A stretch of DNA of 64,000 nucleotides from Nonomuraea sp. PA05 (GCF_008086045.1 NZ_VSEY01000023.1:1-64000); one strand, 5' to 3'. Shown: positions 35,638 to 44,348, counted from the stretch's first letter. Numbers and translations are program-made. Notes: generated by a model from the sequence alone, not told the origin.

Positions 35638-36795
35638 TCAAGCGGGAACCAGCCGCCGCCGGGCCTGCATCCCCGCGACCCCGGCCACACCAAGCCCCAC
35701 CAGCCCGAGCAAAGCGGCCGTCCAGGCGGGGGCCGTGTAGCCGAGGCCGGCGTCGATGGTCAGGCCGGCCGCGAACGAGCCGATGGCGTTGCCCAGGTTG
35801 AAGGCACCGATGTTGGCGGCCGAGGCCAGGGTGGGGGCGCCCGCCGCCGCGTCCAGGACACGCGTCTGCAGGGGCGGGACGGTGGCGAAGGCGGCCACGC
35901 CGAACAGGGTGATCGCGACGACGAAGGCGATCTGGCTGGACGAGACGAGCGCCACCACGACGGCCAGCAGGGTGAGCAGGCCGACGGAGCCGTAGATGCT
36001 GGGCATGACGGCACGGTCGGCGAGCTTGCCGCCGATGAGGTTGCCGGCGACGAGGCCGACGCCGAAGACGGCCATCACCACCGGCACCGCCCCCGGCGAG
36101 AAGCCGCCGACGCCGGTCATGATCGGCGCGATGAACGTGATGACGGCGAAGACGGGGGCGAAGCCGAAAACGGTCATGGCCAGCGCCAGCCAGACGCCGG
36201 CCGTGCGGAAGGCGGCCAGTTCGCGCAGCAGGCCGCCGCCCGAGGGCCGGGGCTGGCGCGGTACGAGGGCCAGGACGCCGGCGAGGCCGGCCACGCCGAT
36301 GGCGACCACGACCCAGAACGTGGCGCGCCAGCCGAACGCCTGCCCGATCCACGTGCCCAGCGGCACGCCGAGCACGTTGGCCAGCGTCAGCCCCGTGAAC
36401 ATCAGGGCGATCGCGCTGGCCCGCTTCTGCGGCGCCACCAGGTCGGCGGCCACCACGGAGCCGACGCCGAAGTAGGCGCCGTGCGCGAAGGCCGCCAGCA
36501 CGCGTCCGGTCATGAGCACGCCGTACGAGGGGGCAAGTGCTGACAGCAGGTTGCCCGCGATGAACAGCACCATCAAAGCCAGCAGCATGGTCTTGCGCGA
36601 CAGGCGCCCGCCGAGCATGGTCAGCGGCGGCCCGCCGACTGCGACGCCGAGGGCGTAGCCGGAGACCAGCAGGCCGGCGGCGGGGATGGTCACGCCGAAG
36701 TCCGTGGCCAGCTCGGGCAGCAGCCCGTTGATGATGAACTCCGTGGTCCCGATGCCGAAGGCGCTGATCGCGAGGGCGAACAGGGCGAGAGGCAT
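35638..36795 (-). CDS. MFS transporter, DHA1 (AraJ/chloramphenicol-efflux-like) family
   Basis: The 385-residue protein has 12 membrane helices. Family signs are FGIGTTEFIINGLLPELATDF in helix 1, GGRLSRKTMLLALM as the loop 2-3 motif A, GRVLAAFAHGAYFGVGSVVA in helix 4 and FTGLTLANVLGVPLGTWIGQ as antiporter motif C in helix 5. It probably exports a drug or sugar by proton antiport. A GAGGAGA precedes the ATG. It is divergent from a MarR gene with a shared inverted repeat, so MarR likely represses it. Confidence 0.9.
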   Translation of the reverse strand: MPLALFALAISAFGIGTTEFIINGLLPELATDFGVTIPAAGLLVSGYALGVAVGGPPLTMLGGRLSRKTMLLALMVLFIAGNLLSALAPSYGVLMTGRVLAAFAHGAYFGVGSVVAADLVAPQKRASAIALMFTGLTLANVLGVPLGTWIGQAFGWRATFWVVVAIGVAGLAGVLALVPRQPRPSGGGLLRELAAFRTAGVWLALAMTVFGFAPVFAVITFIAPIMTGVGGFSPGAVPVVMAVFGVGLVAGNLIGGKLADRAVMPSIYGSVGLLTLLAVVVALVSSSQIAFVVAITLFGVAAFATVPPLQTRVLDAAAGAPTLASAANIGAFNLGNAIGSFAAGLTIDAGLGYTAPAWTAALLGLVGLGVAGVAGMQARRRLVPA

Positions 36796-36814
36796 AGAAT
36801 TCTCCTCAGACGAC

Positions 36815-36853
36815 GTTAGTAAGCGTAGACATTATTTGCACACGCCGACTAAC
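36815..36853. promoter_or_regulatory. MarR-type operator between the MFS and MarR genes
   Basis: GTTAGT-AA-GCGT (36815-36826) and ACGC-CG-ACTAAC (36842-36853) are exact inverted half-sites apart from the two central bases, separated by 15 bases. The span covers the 92-base divergent promoter region. Confidence 0.65.
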
Positions 36854-36887
36854 TGACCATACAACCATGCCGGAGGAGGCTGTCCAC

Positions 36888-37319
36888 ATGCCCATAGCCG
36901 ATGACGCCGCCGAGGCGCGCGCCCAGGGCTGGCGCACCCTCGCGGCGCTGCACGCCAAGATCGAGGATCGGCTGGAGAAGGCCCTGCAGAAGGCGCACGA
37001 GCTCAGCGTGAGCGAGTACACCGTGCTCGACGTGCTCGCCAGGCAGGACGGCTGGCACATGCGCATGCAGCAGCTCGCCAGGGCTGTGGTGCTCAGCCAG
37101 AGCGCGACCACGCGGCTGGTGACGCGGCTGGAGAACCGGAGGCTGCTGCACCGGTACCTGTGCGAGGACGATCGGCGGGGGATCTACTCCGAGGTGACGC
37201 CTGCCGGACGGGAGTTGCTGGAGCAGGCGCAGCCGACGCATGACACCGTGTTGAAGGAGGTGCTGGCCGAGGCCGCGCAGGAGCCGGAGCTGGCCCCGCT
37301 AGCCGCCGTTCTGTCCTGA
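36888..37319 (+). CDS. MarR family transcriptional regulator
   Basis: The 143-residue regulator has the dimer helix WRTLAALHAKIEDRLEKALQ, the winged helix with MRMQQLARAVVLSQSATTRL, VTRLENRRLLHRY and a wing CEDDRRGIYSEVTPAGRELL. ATG 36888 is eight bases after GGAGGAGG; an ATG at 36867 lies upstream of that site and is rejected. It is divergent from an MFS efflux gene and should control it in response to a ligand. Its 3' end overlaps the last Tad-operon gene by 21 bases. Confidence 0.92.
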   Translation: MPIADDAAEARAQGWRTLAALHAKIEDRLEKALQKAHELSVSEYTVLDVLARQDGWHMRMQQLARAVVLSQSATTRLVTRLENRRLLHRYLCEDDRRGIYSEVTPAGRELLEQAQPTHDTVLKEVLAEAAQEPELAPLAAVLS

Positions 37320-38249
37320 GGGAGGGGTGACGTTGCTCTGGATCTCGCCGACCGGCACGTCACGCGAGGTCTCCAGCTCCACGGGGTCGAACTGGAACGG
37401 CACCACACCGCCCTGGGCCTGGATGTCCACCGGCCACAGGGTCGTCACGGTCAGCGTGTACTTCTCGCGTGGCTGGTCGATCGACGAGCGCAGGTACCGC
37501 ACGCCGCACGAGAACTCCCCGCCCTTCGTGTACGGCTTCCCGGCCGCCCCGCAACCGCTCTCGGTGACCTCCGCCCGCTCACGTGTCGTGCCCGGGTCGA
37601 TCTGGATGTCGTCGAGGGTCGCGACCAGGGTCACGCTCATGACGCCCGACAGCTCGGCCGTGACGGTGCGGGTCTGCTCGCCGACGCCTTCGAGCCAGAC
37701 CCAGGTGGGCAGGTTCACGTAGCTCTTGGCGTCGGGGTTCAGCTTGACGGCGGGCTCCGGCACGGTGAGCGCGGCGCGGGCGATCTGCGCGAGCTGGTCG
37801 ATGGTGAGGCCGGAGGGCGGCGTCGTCCCCGTGGGGACGAAGATGAACTGCTCCAGGTTCGTCCAGCAGGCCACGCCGTTGGGGTCGGCCTCGTTCAGGC
37901 CGGGCAGCCACCAGCGGCCGTCCTTGCCGATCTTGTCCTTGAACTGCTGGATGAAGGCCTGGTGGCCCTCCTCGTCGATCCGCGCCCTGTTCGCCGCGTC
38001 GCGGCCCTCGCTGCGCTGGCGGAGCATCTCCTCCGGGGTGGGGCCGGGCTCGTACCAGCACGGCTGCGGGATGCGGTAGCCGTCGCCGCTGCCGCCGACG
38101 TCGCCGCTGACCCTGATGCTGGTGTGTTTACCCCTCCACCCGACCGTGTTGCCGGTCTGTTCCTTCTCCTGGGTCGTGTTGTCGCCGGGGCCGGGGATGG
38201 GGTCGAGGAGCAGCGGTGCCATGAGCAGGGCCGCTAGCCAGGCTTTCAT
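37299..38249 (-). CDS. Secreted protein of the Tad operon, 316 residues
   Basis: The product begins with a signal peptide (MKAWLAALLMAPLLL) and is otherwise hydrophilic: a basic and Gly-rich segment, PCWYEPGPTPEEMLRQRSEG, a WWLPGLNEADPNGVACWTNL part, LTIDQLAQIARAALTVPEPA and C-terminal beta-rich VTAELSGVMSVTLVATLDDI. I recognise it only as the kind of exported protein encoded at the end of actinobacterial Tad loci. ATG 38249 overlaps the stop of the lipoprotein gene (ATGA); an ATG three codons upstream is possible. It may be a surface partner of the pilus. Confidence 0.75.
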   Translation of the reverse strand: MKAWLAALLMAPLLLDPIPGPGDNTTQEKEQTGNTVGWRGKHTSIRVSGDVGGSGDGYRIPQPCWYEPGPTPEEMLRQRSEGRDAANRARIDEEGHQAFIQQFKDKIGKDGRWWLPGLNEADPNGVACWTNLEQFIFVPTGTTPPSGLTIDQLAQIARAALTVPEPAVKLNPDAKSYVNLPTWVWLEGVGEQTRTVTAELSGVMSVTLVATLDDIQIDPGTTRERAEVTESGCGAAGKPYTKGGEFSCGVRYLRSSIDQPREKYTLTVTTLWPVDIQAQGGVVPFQFDPVELETSRDVPVGEIQSNVTPPSGQNGG

Positions 38250-38854
38250 CGGGTGCATCTCTCTCTGGAGGGAACGTAGGTCCTGATGCGCCACACCCCG
38301 TCGTCACCTCGGCGGGCGGCCACGCTCTGGCCGTAGGGGGTGCGCAACCACTCGGGCTGGGGGCTGACGGCCTTTCCCGTACGGGTGGAGACCATCCGGA
38401 CCCCCGATTCGTCCACACAGGCGTCTATCTGGGCGCCTTTGCCCACGCGCGCGCTGACGCGCAGGTTGTACAGCCGTCCGACGCCGCGCATCGACCACTG
38501 CTCGTCGGCGAACGACTGCACCCACTTCGTCGCCTGCACGGCGGCGTCGAGCTCCATGCCGTCCTTGTAGACGCGCTCGCTCTCCGCGACGGCTCTGCGG
38601 GTGCCGACGTACTGGTCGACCATGACCTTCAGCAGCGGGTCGGGGTCCGCGGGCCATTCGATGCGGGCCTTCAGGCCGTCGGCGACCCGGACCAGCGCGG
38701 GCCCGGACGACGGCTGCGCCTTGGGGGTGGCGGCCCGCGCGGAGGCCGCCGGCGGCGGGGCGCCCTCCTGGGGCCGGTACGGCCGCTCCTGCGCTCCGCA
38801 ACCCGCCGCGAGCAGCGAGCCCAGTAGGCACAGCACTATCGCCGCACGTCTCAT
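38246..38854 (-). CDS. Lipoprotein of the Tad operon, 202 residues
   Basis: MRRAAIVLCLLGSLLAAGCG is a lipoprotein signal with the lipid cysteine at residue 19. A Pro/Ala linker leads to a mature part containing LLKVMVDQYVGTRRAVAESE and a C-terminal domain with WSMRGVGRLYNLRVSARVGK and CVDESGVRMVSTRTGKAV, consistent with an NTF2-like fold, though this is only impression. Both ends overlap neighbours by four bases, so it is co-translated with the LysM-BTAD protein and the secreted protein. A role in pilus assembly outside the membrane is inferred. Confidence 0.78.
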   Translation of the reverse strand: MRRAAIVLCLLGSLLAAGCGAQERPYRPQEGAPPPAASARAATPKAQPSSGPALVRVADGLKARIEWPADPDPLLKVMVDQYVGTRRAVAESERVYKDGMELDAAVQATKWVQSFADEQWSMRGVGRLYNLRVSARVGKGAQIDACVDESGVRMVSTRTGKAVSPQPEWLRTPYGQSVAARRGDDGVWRIRTYVPSRERCTR

Positions 38855-41800
38855 GCCGACGACTCCCTCACCACATGAATGCGCCACGTGGGCAGCAGCT
38901 CCTCGATCAACGCCTCGGTCTCGGGGGCCATCGCCCCGCCGTACGAGTGCGAGGCGGCCCGTCTGGTCAGGCCCTCGACGACGGCGCGCAGGCGTACCGT
39001 GTCCTCCGTCGCGTGCGTGGCCCGCAGCAGATCGCGCCACAGGCCCTCGTCGTCGGGGGCCAGCAGCAGCGCCGCGCGGACGGCGGCCACCGCGGCGTCC
39101 GGCTGGCCGTGCGCCAGCCGCAGCTCACAGAGCTGGTGCGCGGCGTCGGCGACGGCCGCGCTCACGTCGTACTCCAGGTCGTCGGCCGCCAGCCAGGCGT
39201 ACCTGCCGGGGCCGCGCGCGGCCAGCAGCGGGCCCCTGACCAGGCCGAGCGCCTTCTCCAGCAGGACGGCCCTGGCCGTCGGGTCGTTCTGCGAGCGGCG
39301 GACCAGCTCGCGGAACAGCACCCAGTCCGTACGGACGTCAGGTCCCAGCCGCAGCCTGCCCGCCTCGTCGGTGAGCAGGTGCTCCGGCCCCAGCCATTCG
39401 GCGACCCTGGCGATCGTGGCATCCCTGACCATGTCCTGCACGCCGCGCGGCCACAACACGCCGCCGAGCACCACCGGGTGCACGCCGCCGACGTGCGTGG
39501 CCAGGTACACCACCAGCTCCGTGGCCAGCTCCATCCGGCCCTCCTCCAGCGGAGGCAGGCCGGCGATCTCGACGGGGCCGAGGATCCTGATTTCGACGGC
39601 GGGCGGATGCAGCCCCGCCAGCGGCTCCGCCTCCGGGATCGCCTCGCCCTCCAGGCGTCCGGCGGTGCGGAACAGGTCGATGAGCGCCTGGTAGTGGCGG
39701 CGCGGCAGAAGCTGGGCGTCCACCTCGAAGCCCAGCTCGGCGATCCTGGCCCTGCCGTCGTCGCCGATCTCCAGGGTCCACGTGGCGTGCGGGACCTCGC
39801 CGGCCACCACGTACCCGGCGGTGTCCCTGCGGGCCAGCAGCGCCAGGCGGCGGGCCTCCTCGTGCGTGGGCGCCACCGCGGACAGCAGGTAGTGGGCGCT
39901 GCGCGGGCTGCCGGTGATGCGGCCGGTCAGCACCTCCCTGCGGGGTGCGGCGCTCGCCTCCAGCTCGGGCAGCACCTCGGCCAGGCTGCCCACCGCTCTC
40001 ACCCGGCCCGGCGCGATGGCGGTCAGCTCGCCGCCGAAGCCGACGAGGGTGATGCGCATGCGGTCGGACCACAGGTTGGTGGCCAGCTCGACGGCGAGGG
40101 CGGCCAGGGCGGCGGTGGTCTGGGCGCCTCGGACGTTGATGAGGCCCTGGGCGGCTTCGAGGTCGATCAGGACGCGGCCCGCGGCGTCGGTGCCGATGGA
40201 GACCAGCCCTGGATACGGCGCCCCGCCGGGTCGCAGCCCGGCGTCAGGTCCGCCGAGGCCACTGTCGGGTTGCGGCACCCCACCGGCGCGCACGCGGGCG
40301 TCGGACTGCGCCGCCCTGGCCGGGCGGACGCGAGCGTCGAGCTGCGGCCTGCTGTCGGAGTACGGTGCCCGCCCCGACGGCGTCTGGTTGCCGGACGAGG
40401 AAACACGGCCTTCCTGGTCGCCGGAGGAGGACGCCCAGCCCGACGACGCCTGGCCGCCGGAAGCAGCGGGTTGGGTCCTGGGGTCGGGCAGGTGGCGGCC
40501 CTCGTGAGCGGGCAGCCGCCAGATCTGCCCACCGTCCGCCGCCGTCCACGGCGCGGGCGGATCATCATCGGCCGGATGAATCCACAGGTCGAGCGACCGC
40601 GCGGACAAGTGAGCCCCGTACACGACAGGCGGGGTACGACGCTGGGCGGCCAGCTCGGCACCGAGCATGCGCAACCCGACGTCCAGGATGCGGGCCCCCG
40701 GCGCGTCGCTCCCGAGCCGCAGCGCGATCTCGGCCTGCGCGGCGTCGTCGCGCGGCCGGACGATCCGCCGGCCGAACAGCCGCCGCCAGAGCTGCTCCCT
40801 GCGCCGCCTGGCCAGCACGAGCAGCAGCCCGGCCGCGGCCAGCGAGGCGGCGGCGAGGTACTGGGTCAGCTCGCCGCCCTGCGGCTCGGAGATGACGACG
40901 GGCTGCCGGTCCGTCGGCGTCTCGTCCTCCTGGTCGGCGCGCTTGCCCTCCTGCTGGGCGTGCTTGCCTTCTTGCCGGTCGGCGTGCTTGCCCTGCTGCC
41001 CCTCCTGTTGCTCCGTGCGCTCGCTCTCCTGCTCGGGCTGGCGGTGCTTGGCCTCGCCCCGCTCGCCTGGCTCGGGCCGGTCCACGTGCGCCCGGCCAGG
41101 GTGCTCGCGCAGCGTCTGCTCGCGCGCCTGACCGGCGGGGACGATGTGCACGTTGCGCGCGTCGTCCGGCATGTCGAGCACCCAGCCGGGCCTGATCAGG
41201 TCGGCCATCCGCAGGCGGGTGCCGTCGGGCTGCTCCTTGGCCTGGTTGAGCCGGTAGATCTCGGGGTATCGGCGGCCGTCTCCGAGGCACTTCTCGGCGA
41301 TCTCCCACAGGCTCTCGTGGTGGCGGCCGTGCGGCGGCTGCACCACGTACACCTTCTTGGTCTTGGGCGTCTCCAGCGTCTGCTCGACGAGCGGCGCCGA
41401 GTAGGCGACCGCCGTCACCGGCGGGGCGGCCGGCGTGGGCGCCAGCTTGACCAGCGGCACCACCATCGCCCCCGCGGTGAACAGCAGCAGCACGGCCGAG
41501 ACGAGCTTGTTGGCGAGGAACTGCATCCCGCCGGAGAGCGGCACTCGGGCGGGCATGCCGACCCGGCGGACCCCGGCGTACACCTCGACCATGACGCACA
41601 CGAAGAGCTGGAACCAGGCGCCCCACACCATCAGCACCAGCACGGCCATGATGGTGCTGTAGCCGACCTTGCCGGTCCACACGTCGAGGTCGAGCAGCTC
41701 GGGTCTGACGGGCGGGCCGACGTAGCTGAGCAGCGCGTACGGCACGCCGCCCACCAGCGCCACCAGCACGACCAGCGCCCCGATCCCGGCGAGCACGTCG

Positions 41801-41874
41801 CCGAAGCTGCGCCTGGCCGGCACGCGTACGGGAACGTGACGTCCGGGTGGACGCGCGGGCTCTCGCGTCGGCAT
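38851..41874 (-). CDS. LysM and BTAD domain membrane protein of the Tad locus, 1,007 residues
   Basis: Three membrane helices occupy about residues 25-145 (FGDVLAGIGALVVLVALVGG; GYSTIMAVLVLMVWGAWFQL; LVSAVLLLFTAGAMVVPLV). A LysM-like domain follows (about 172-235, YVVQPPHGRHHESLWEIAEK), then a charged Gln/Glu/His-rich stretch, a fourth helix (about 338-358) and a long cytosolic part ending in a bacterial transcriptional activator domain (about 860-980, VLFRELVRRSQNDPTARAVL onward, with TPR-like helices). A region of SSG-type low complexity lies at about 470-545. BTAD is usual in SARP regulators, but here no DNA-binding domain is attached, so it probably serves protein contacts. Overlap with the lipoprotein gene is four bases. 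Confidence 0.82.
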   Translation of the reverse strand: MPTREPARPPGRHVPVRVPARRSFGDVLAGIGALVVLVALVGGVPYALLSYVGPPVRPELLDLDVWTGKVGYSTIMAVLVLMVWGAWFQLFVCVMVEVYAGVRRVGMPARVPLSGGMQFLANKLVSAVLLLFTAGAMVVPLVKLAPTPAAPPVTAVAYSAPLVEQTLETPKTKKVYVVQPPHGRHHESLWEIAEKCLGDGRRYPEIYRLNQAKEQPDGTRLRMADLIRPGWVLDMPDDARNVHIVPAGQAREQTLREHPGRAHVDRPEPGERGEAKHRQPEQESERTEQQEGQQGKHADRQEGKHAQQEGKRADQEDETPTDRQPVVISEPQGGELTQYLAAASLAAAGLLLVLARRRREQLWRRLFGRRIVRPRDDAAQAEIALRLGSDAPGARILDVGLRMLGAELAAQRRTPPVVYGAHLSARSLDLWIHPADDDPPAPWTAADGGQIWRLPAHEGRHLPDPRTQPAASGGQASSGWASSSGDQEGRVSSSGNQTPSGRAPYSDSRPQLDARVRPARAAQSDARVRAGGVPQPDSGLGGPDAGLRPGGAPYPGLVSIGTDAAGRVLIDLEAAQGLINVRGAQTTAALAALAVELATNLWSDRMRITLVGFGGELTAIAPGRVRAVGSLAEVLPELEASAAPRREVLTGRITGSPRSAHYLLSAVAPTHEEARRLALLARRDTAGYVVAGEVPHATWTLEIGDDGRARIAELGFEVDAQLLPRRHYQALIDLFRTAGRLEGEAIPEAEPLAGLHPPAVEIRILGPVEIAGLPPLEEGRMELATELVVYLATHVGGVHPVVLGGVLWPRGVQDMVRDATIARVAEWLGPEHLLTDEAGRLRLGPDVRTDWVLFRELVRRSQNDPTARAVLLEKALGLVRGPLLAARGPGRYAWLAADDLEYDVSAAVADAAHQLCELRLAHGQPDAAVAAVRAALLLAPDDEGLWRDLLRATHATEDTVRLRAVVEGLTRRAASHSYGGAMAPETEALIEELLPTWRIHVVRESSA

Positions 41875-41944
41875 CGCCTCTCCTTTCCCCGGTCCAGCGT
41901 CGTGCCTGGTGGTGTCCCGCTTCCATCGAGTGGCGGGATTCGGT

Positions 41945-42361
41945 CTATCTCGCTTCGGGCGCCGCCGTGGCCTCGCCGGTCATCTCGGAGCCGGGGAAGC
42001 CGATCGCGCCGAGGAAGAAGGCCTCCCACCGCACCGCCACGGTGACGGTCACAGTGGCCTGGCCCTGGCCGATCGCGCACTCGCCTGACGACACGTCGTC
42101 GCCGCCCTGGGCCGCGACGATCTCGTCGGCCCTGGCGCACACCTGCGCCTCGCCGAGCAGCCGCGCCTCCCCCGTCGCGCGGAGGTGGTCCACGTCGAGC
42201 TCGTCGGCGCCGGCCCGCGCGGCCTGCTCGGCCACGTCGGCGGCGCGCAGCCGGGCGTTGATCGCGGAGCCGCCGTCCACCAGCAACCCGGCCAGCAGGA
42301 ACACGACCACGGAGAACAGCACGGTGAACACCGACATGGAGCCCCGCTCGCCGGCTCTCAT
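41945..42361 (-). CDS. TadG-like/pseudopilin-like membrane protein
   Basis: The 138-residue product has a short basic head, GERGSMSVFTVLFSVVVFLL as the single N-terminal helix, then a periplasm-type domain with AADVAEQAARAGADELDVDH and two cysteines, a pattern shared with actinobacterial TadE/TadG proteins. Unlike the two TadE neighbours it has Phe instead of Glu at the +5 position after the Gly of the processing-like site. It would be anchored in the membrane next to the Flp pilus. Its ATG overlaps the upstream TadE stop by four bases. Confidence 0.8.
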   Translation of the reverse strand: MRAGERGSMSVFTVLFSVVVFLLAGLLVDGGSAINARLRAADVAEQAARAGADELDVDHLRATGEARLLGEAQVCARADEIVAAQGGDDVSSGECAIGQGQATVTVTVAVRWEAFFLGAIGFPGSEMTGEATAAPEAR

Positions 42362-42744
42362 TCGACCCTCCTGAACTGCTCGATCGGCACCACCGCCGTG
42401 CCCGTGAGCCGCTTGGTGCCGCCGAAGCCGAGGAAGGCCAGGTCCAGCTCGCACGACACCTCGGCCTGCACCTGGCCGCCCTGCTCCCATGCGGAGCCGT
42501 CCAGGGTGACCGCGGCCGACTGGCAGCGGCCCTCCAGGACGCTCGTGGTGATGCCTTCGGCGGCGGCCTCCGCGTCGTCGAGCGTGCGCTGCACGGACGC
42601 GGCGCGGGCGGCGTCGCGGGCGGCCCCGTTCACCCGTCCCTGCGACTCCACCAGCACCCCGGCGCCGGCCAGGAACATCAGGAACAGCAGGAAGACCGGG
42701 GCCAGCATGACGGTCTCCACGGCCATCGAACCCCGCTCGTTCAT
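42358..42744 (-). CDS. TadE-like pseudopilin
   Basis: The 128-residue product starts MNERGSMAVETVMLAPVFLL, giving the prepilin-type site with Glu at +5 after Gly, followed by a long hydrophobic helix and a small exported domain with two cysteines (EGRCQSAAVT and EVSCELDLAF) that may pair. ATGA overlaps join it to both neighbours. It is a minor pilin-like subunit of the Tad machine. Confidence 0.85.
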   Translation of the reverse strand: MNERGSMAVETVMLAPVFLLFLMFLAGAGVLVESQGRVNGAARDAARAASVQRTLDDAEAAAEGITTSVLEGRCQSAAVTLDGSAWEQGGQVQAEVSCELDLAFLGFGGTKRLTGTAVVPIEQFRRVE

Positions 42745-43172
42745 GCGCAGTCCTCGCCGCCGTTGTCGGGGCGGAAGCACTCGACGGGGCCGCCGGCGGT
42801 GGCGGTGATGGTGAAGGCGAGGTCGGGCAGCAGCGGGATGACCTGCACGGCGCTGCCGGTCACCGTGACGAAGCGCTCGTCGGGCTCCTTCTCCGAGGTC
42901 GTGGCGGTGGCCTCCTGGAGCAGCCGGGGCCCGACGGCCTGAATGATCTCGGTGGCCTTGCCGGTGGCCTCGCCCTGCCAGGCGCCCGAGTCGAACGGGG
43001 CGGCCCTGGCCACGCGCGCGCCCTCCCTGGCCGCCGCCTCGGCCACCTCGCGGGCGTGGAACCAGAGGGCGACCTGCACGATGAGCAGCACGGTCGCGAG
43101 GATGACCGGCATCAGCAGGGCCAGCTCGATCACTGTCGCGCCGCGCTCGTCCCGAGGCGGCCTGACTCTCAC
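42741..43172 (-). CDS. TadE-like pseudopilin
   Basis: The 143-residue product has DERGATVIELALLMPVILAT as its N-terminal signal-helix, with Gly and Glu (+5) as in prepilins, then FHAREVAEAAAREGARVARA, the helix typical of TadE, and an exported domain ending with two cysteines. GTG 43172 overlaps the pilin gene stop (GTGA). It is the first of three consecutive pseudopilin-like genes. Confidence 0.87.
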   Translation of the reverse strand: MRVRPPRDERGATVIELALLMPVILATVLLIVQVALWFHAREVAEAAAREGARVARAAPFDSGAWQGEATGKATEIIQAVGPRLLQEATATTSEKEPDERFVTVTGSAVQVIPLLPDLAFTITATAGGPVECFRPDNGGEDCA

Positions 43173-43405
43173 GGCTGGCCGCCGCCACCGCCGTCTCCGC
43201 CGCCGCCGAAGGTCTGTTCGAGGTTGCCCTGCTGCTGCTCCACCAGGGTTCTGATCAAGGTGGCCAGGCCGAGCGCGACACCGGCGATGATCGCGGTGAT
43301 GATCACCCATTCGACGGCGGAGGCGCCCCTGGTGGGCGCGGTGCGGGCGCGGCGGACGCGCTCGCCCAGGCAGGCGTTCAGATAGACGATCCAGGGGTGG
43401 TTCAT
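43169..43405 (-). CDS. flp: Flp/Fap-type pilin subunit
   Basis: The 78-residue product has a 26-residue leader, then RGASAVEWVIITAIIAGVAL: Gly at the cut site, Glu at +5 and a long hydrophobic helix, as in Flp pilins. The tail is Gly-rich (GGGGDGGGGG). It would be the main shaft subunit. Its ATG shares one base with the tadC stop. No second pilin gene is seen. The prepilin peptidase needed to cut it must be elsewhere. Confidence 0.85.
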   Translation of the reverse strand: MNHPWIVYLNACLGERVRRARTAPTRGASAVEWVIITAIIAGVALGLATLIRTLVEQQQGNLEQTFGGGGDGGGGGQP

Positions 43406-44325
43406 CAGACTCCCAACATTTTCATCGCGGCGGGATAGCTGAGGAAGATCACGAAGCCGGCGCAGAGCAGGAGCTGGGCCACCAGCATCGACTGGGAGCG
43501 CTCGCCCGCCCGGCCCTCGATCTCGGCCAGCTCACGGCGGCGCAGCGTGGCGGCCCTGGCCGTGAGCGAGGCACGTACTTTGGCGCCGTCGTCGGCCACC
43601 AGGCCGAGCGCGGCGGACAGGTCGCGCAGCTCGTCGACGTTGATCTCCTCACCGAGCTGGCCGAGCGCCTGCCAGGGCGTGATGCCGACGATCCTGGCGC
43701 CGCTGAGAGCGTCGCGGATGCGGCCCATCGCCCAGTTGGGCTGCTCGCCGCTGACAGAGACGGCCATCATCAGGGCCTCGGGGACGCCCCGGCCGCCCGC
43801 CAGGTTCATGGAGACTAGGTCGAGGAAGGCGCCGACGACGTGGCGGAAGTCGCGCCGCTTGGCCGCCGCGTCCCGCTTGACCTGTAGGTCGGGCAGGAAG
43901 AAGAAGACGGCGGCGACGAGCACGGCCGTCCAGAACGGGATGGCCAGGGAGACGCCCCACTCCATGAGCACCAGCCAGGCCAGCAGCAGCGGGAAGGCCA
44001 GCAGGCCGCTGGCCGCCAGCAGCACCTTGGTGGCCAGGAACGCCTCGAACGAGCGGCCGACCAGGGCCAGGTCCGACTTGACCGACCTGGCCTCCCAGCC
44101 GCGCGCGCCGTACAGGGCGGCCAGGCGGGCGCCGAGGCCGCGCCGGAACGCGCTGACCTCCTCGTCGGGCAGCACGAGCTGGATGCGGGGCGCGCCCGTG
44201 TCCTCGCGGACGGCGTCGAGCGCGAGCAGCCGCGCCACCAGCCCGGGACGGGCCGGGAACAGCGCCCTCAGCAGCACGAACAGGCCGAGCCCGAGCCCGG
44301 CGCCGGCGAGTGCGCTCTCAACCAT
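43405..44325 (-). CDS. tadC: Tad secretion platform protein TadC (type II secretion F domain)
   Basis: The 306-residue protein has membrane helices at about 5-23, 100-122, 128-147 and 283-302 and a T2SF domain with FLDLVSMNLAGGRGVPEALM, LGEEINVDELRDLSAALGLV and LRRRELAEIEGRAGERSQSM. TadB and TadC form the inner-membrane base of the pilus. ATG 44325 was chosen; in-frame GTGs a few codons upstream are possible. It lies 23 bases after tadB. Confidence 0.9.
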   Translation of the reverse strand: MVESALAGAGLGLGLFVLLRALFPARPGLVARLLALDAVREDTGAPRIQLVLPDEEVSAFRRGLGARLAALYGARGWEARSVKSDLALVGRSFEAFLATKVLLAASGLLAFPLLLAWLVLMEWGVSLAIPFWTAVLVAAVFFFLPDLQVKRDAAAKRRDFRHVVGAFLDLVSMNLAGGRGVPEALMMAVSVSGEQPNWAMGRIRDALSGARIVGITPWQALGQLGEEINVDELRDLSAALGLVADDGAKVRASLTARAATLRRRELAEIEGRAGERSQSMLVAQLLLCAGFVIFLSYPAAMKMLGV

Positions 44326-44348
44326 CCCGCTCACCACACCTTCGGTCG

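Noticed and set aside
38875-42045. A very long open frame on the plus strand opposite the LysM-BTAD and TadG-like genes
   Set aside because: It reads as Arg/Gly/His/Gln-rich sequence without domains; it is the usual antisense artefact of GC-rich codon use.
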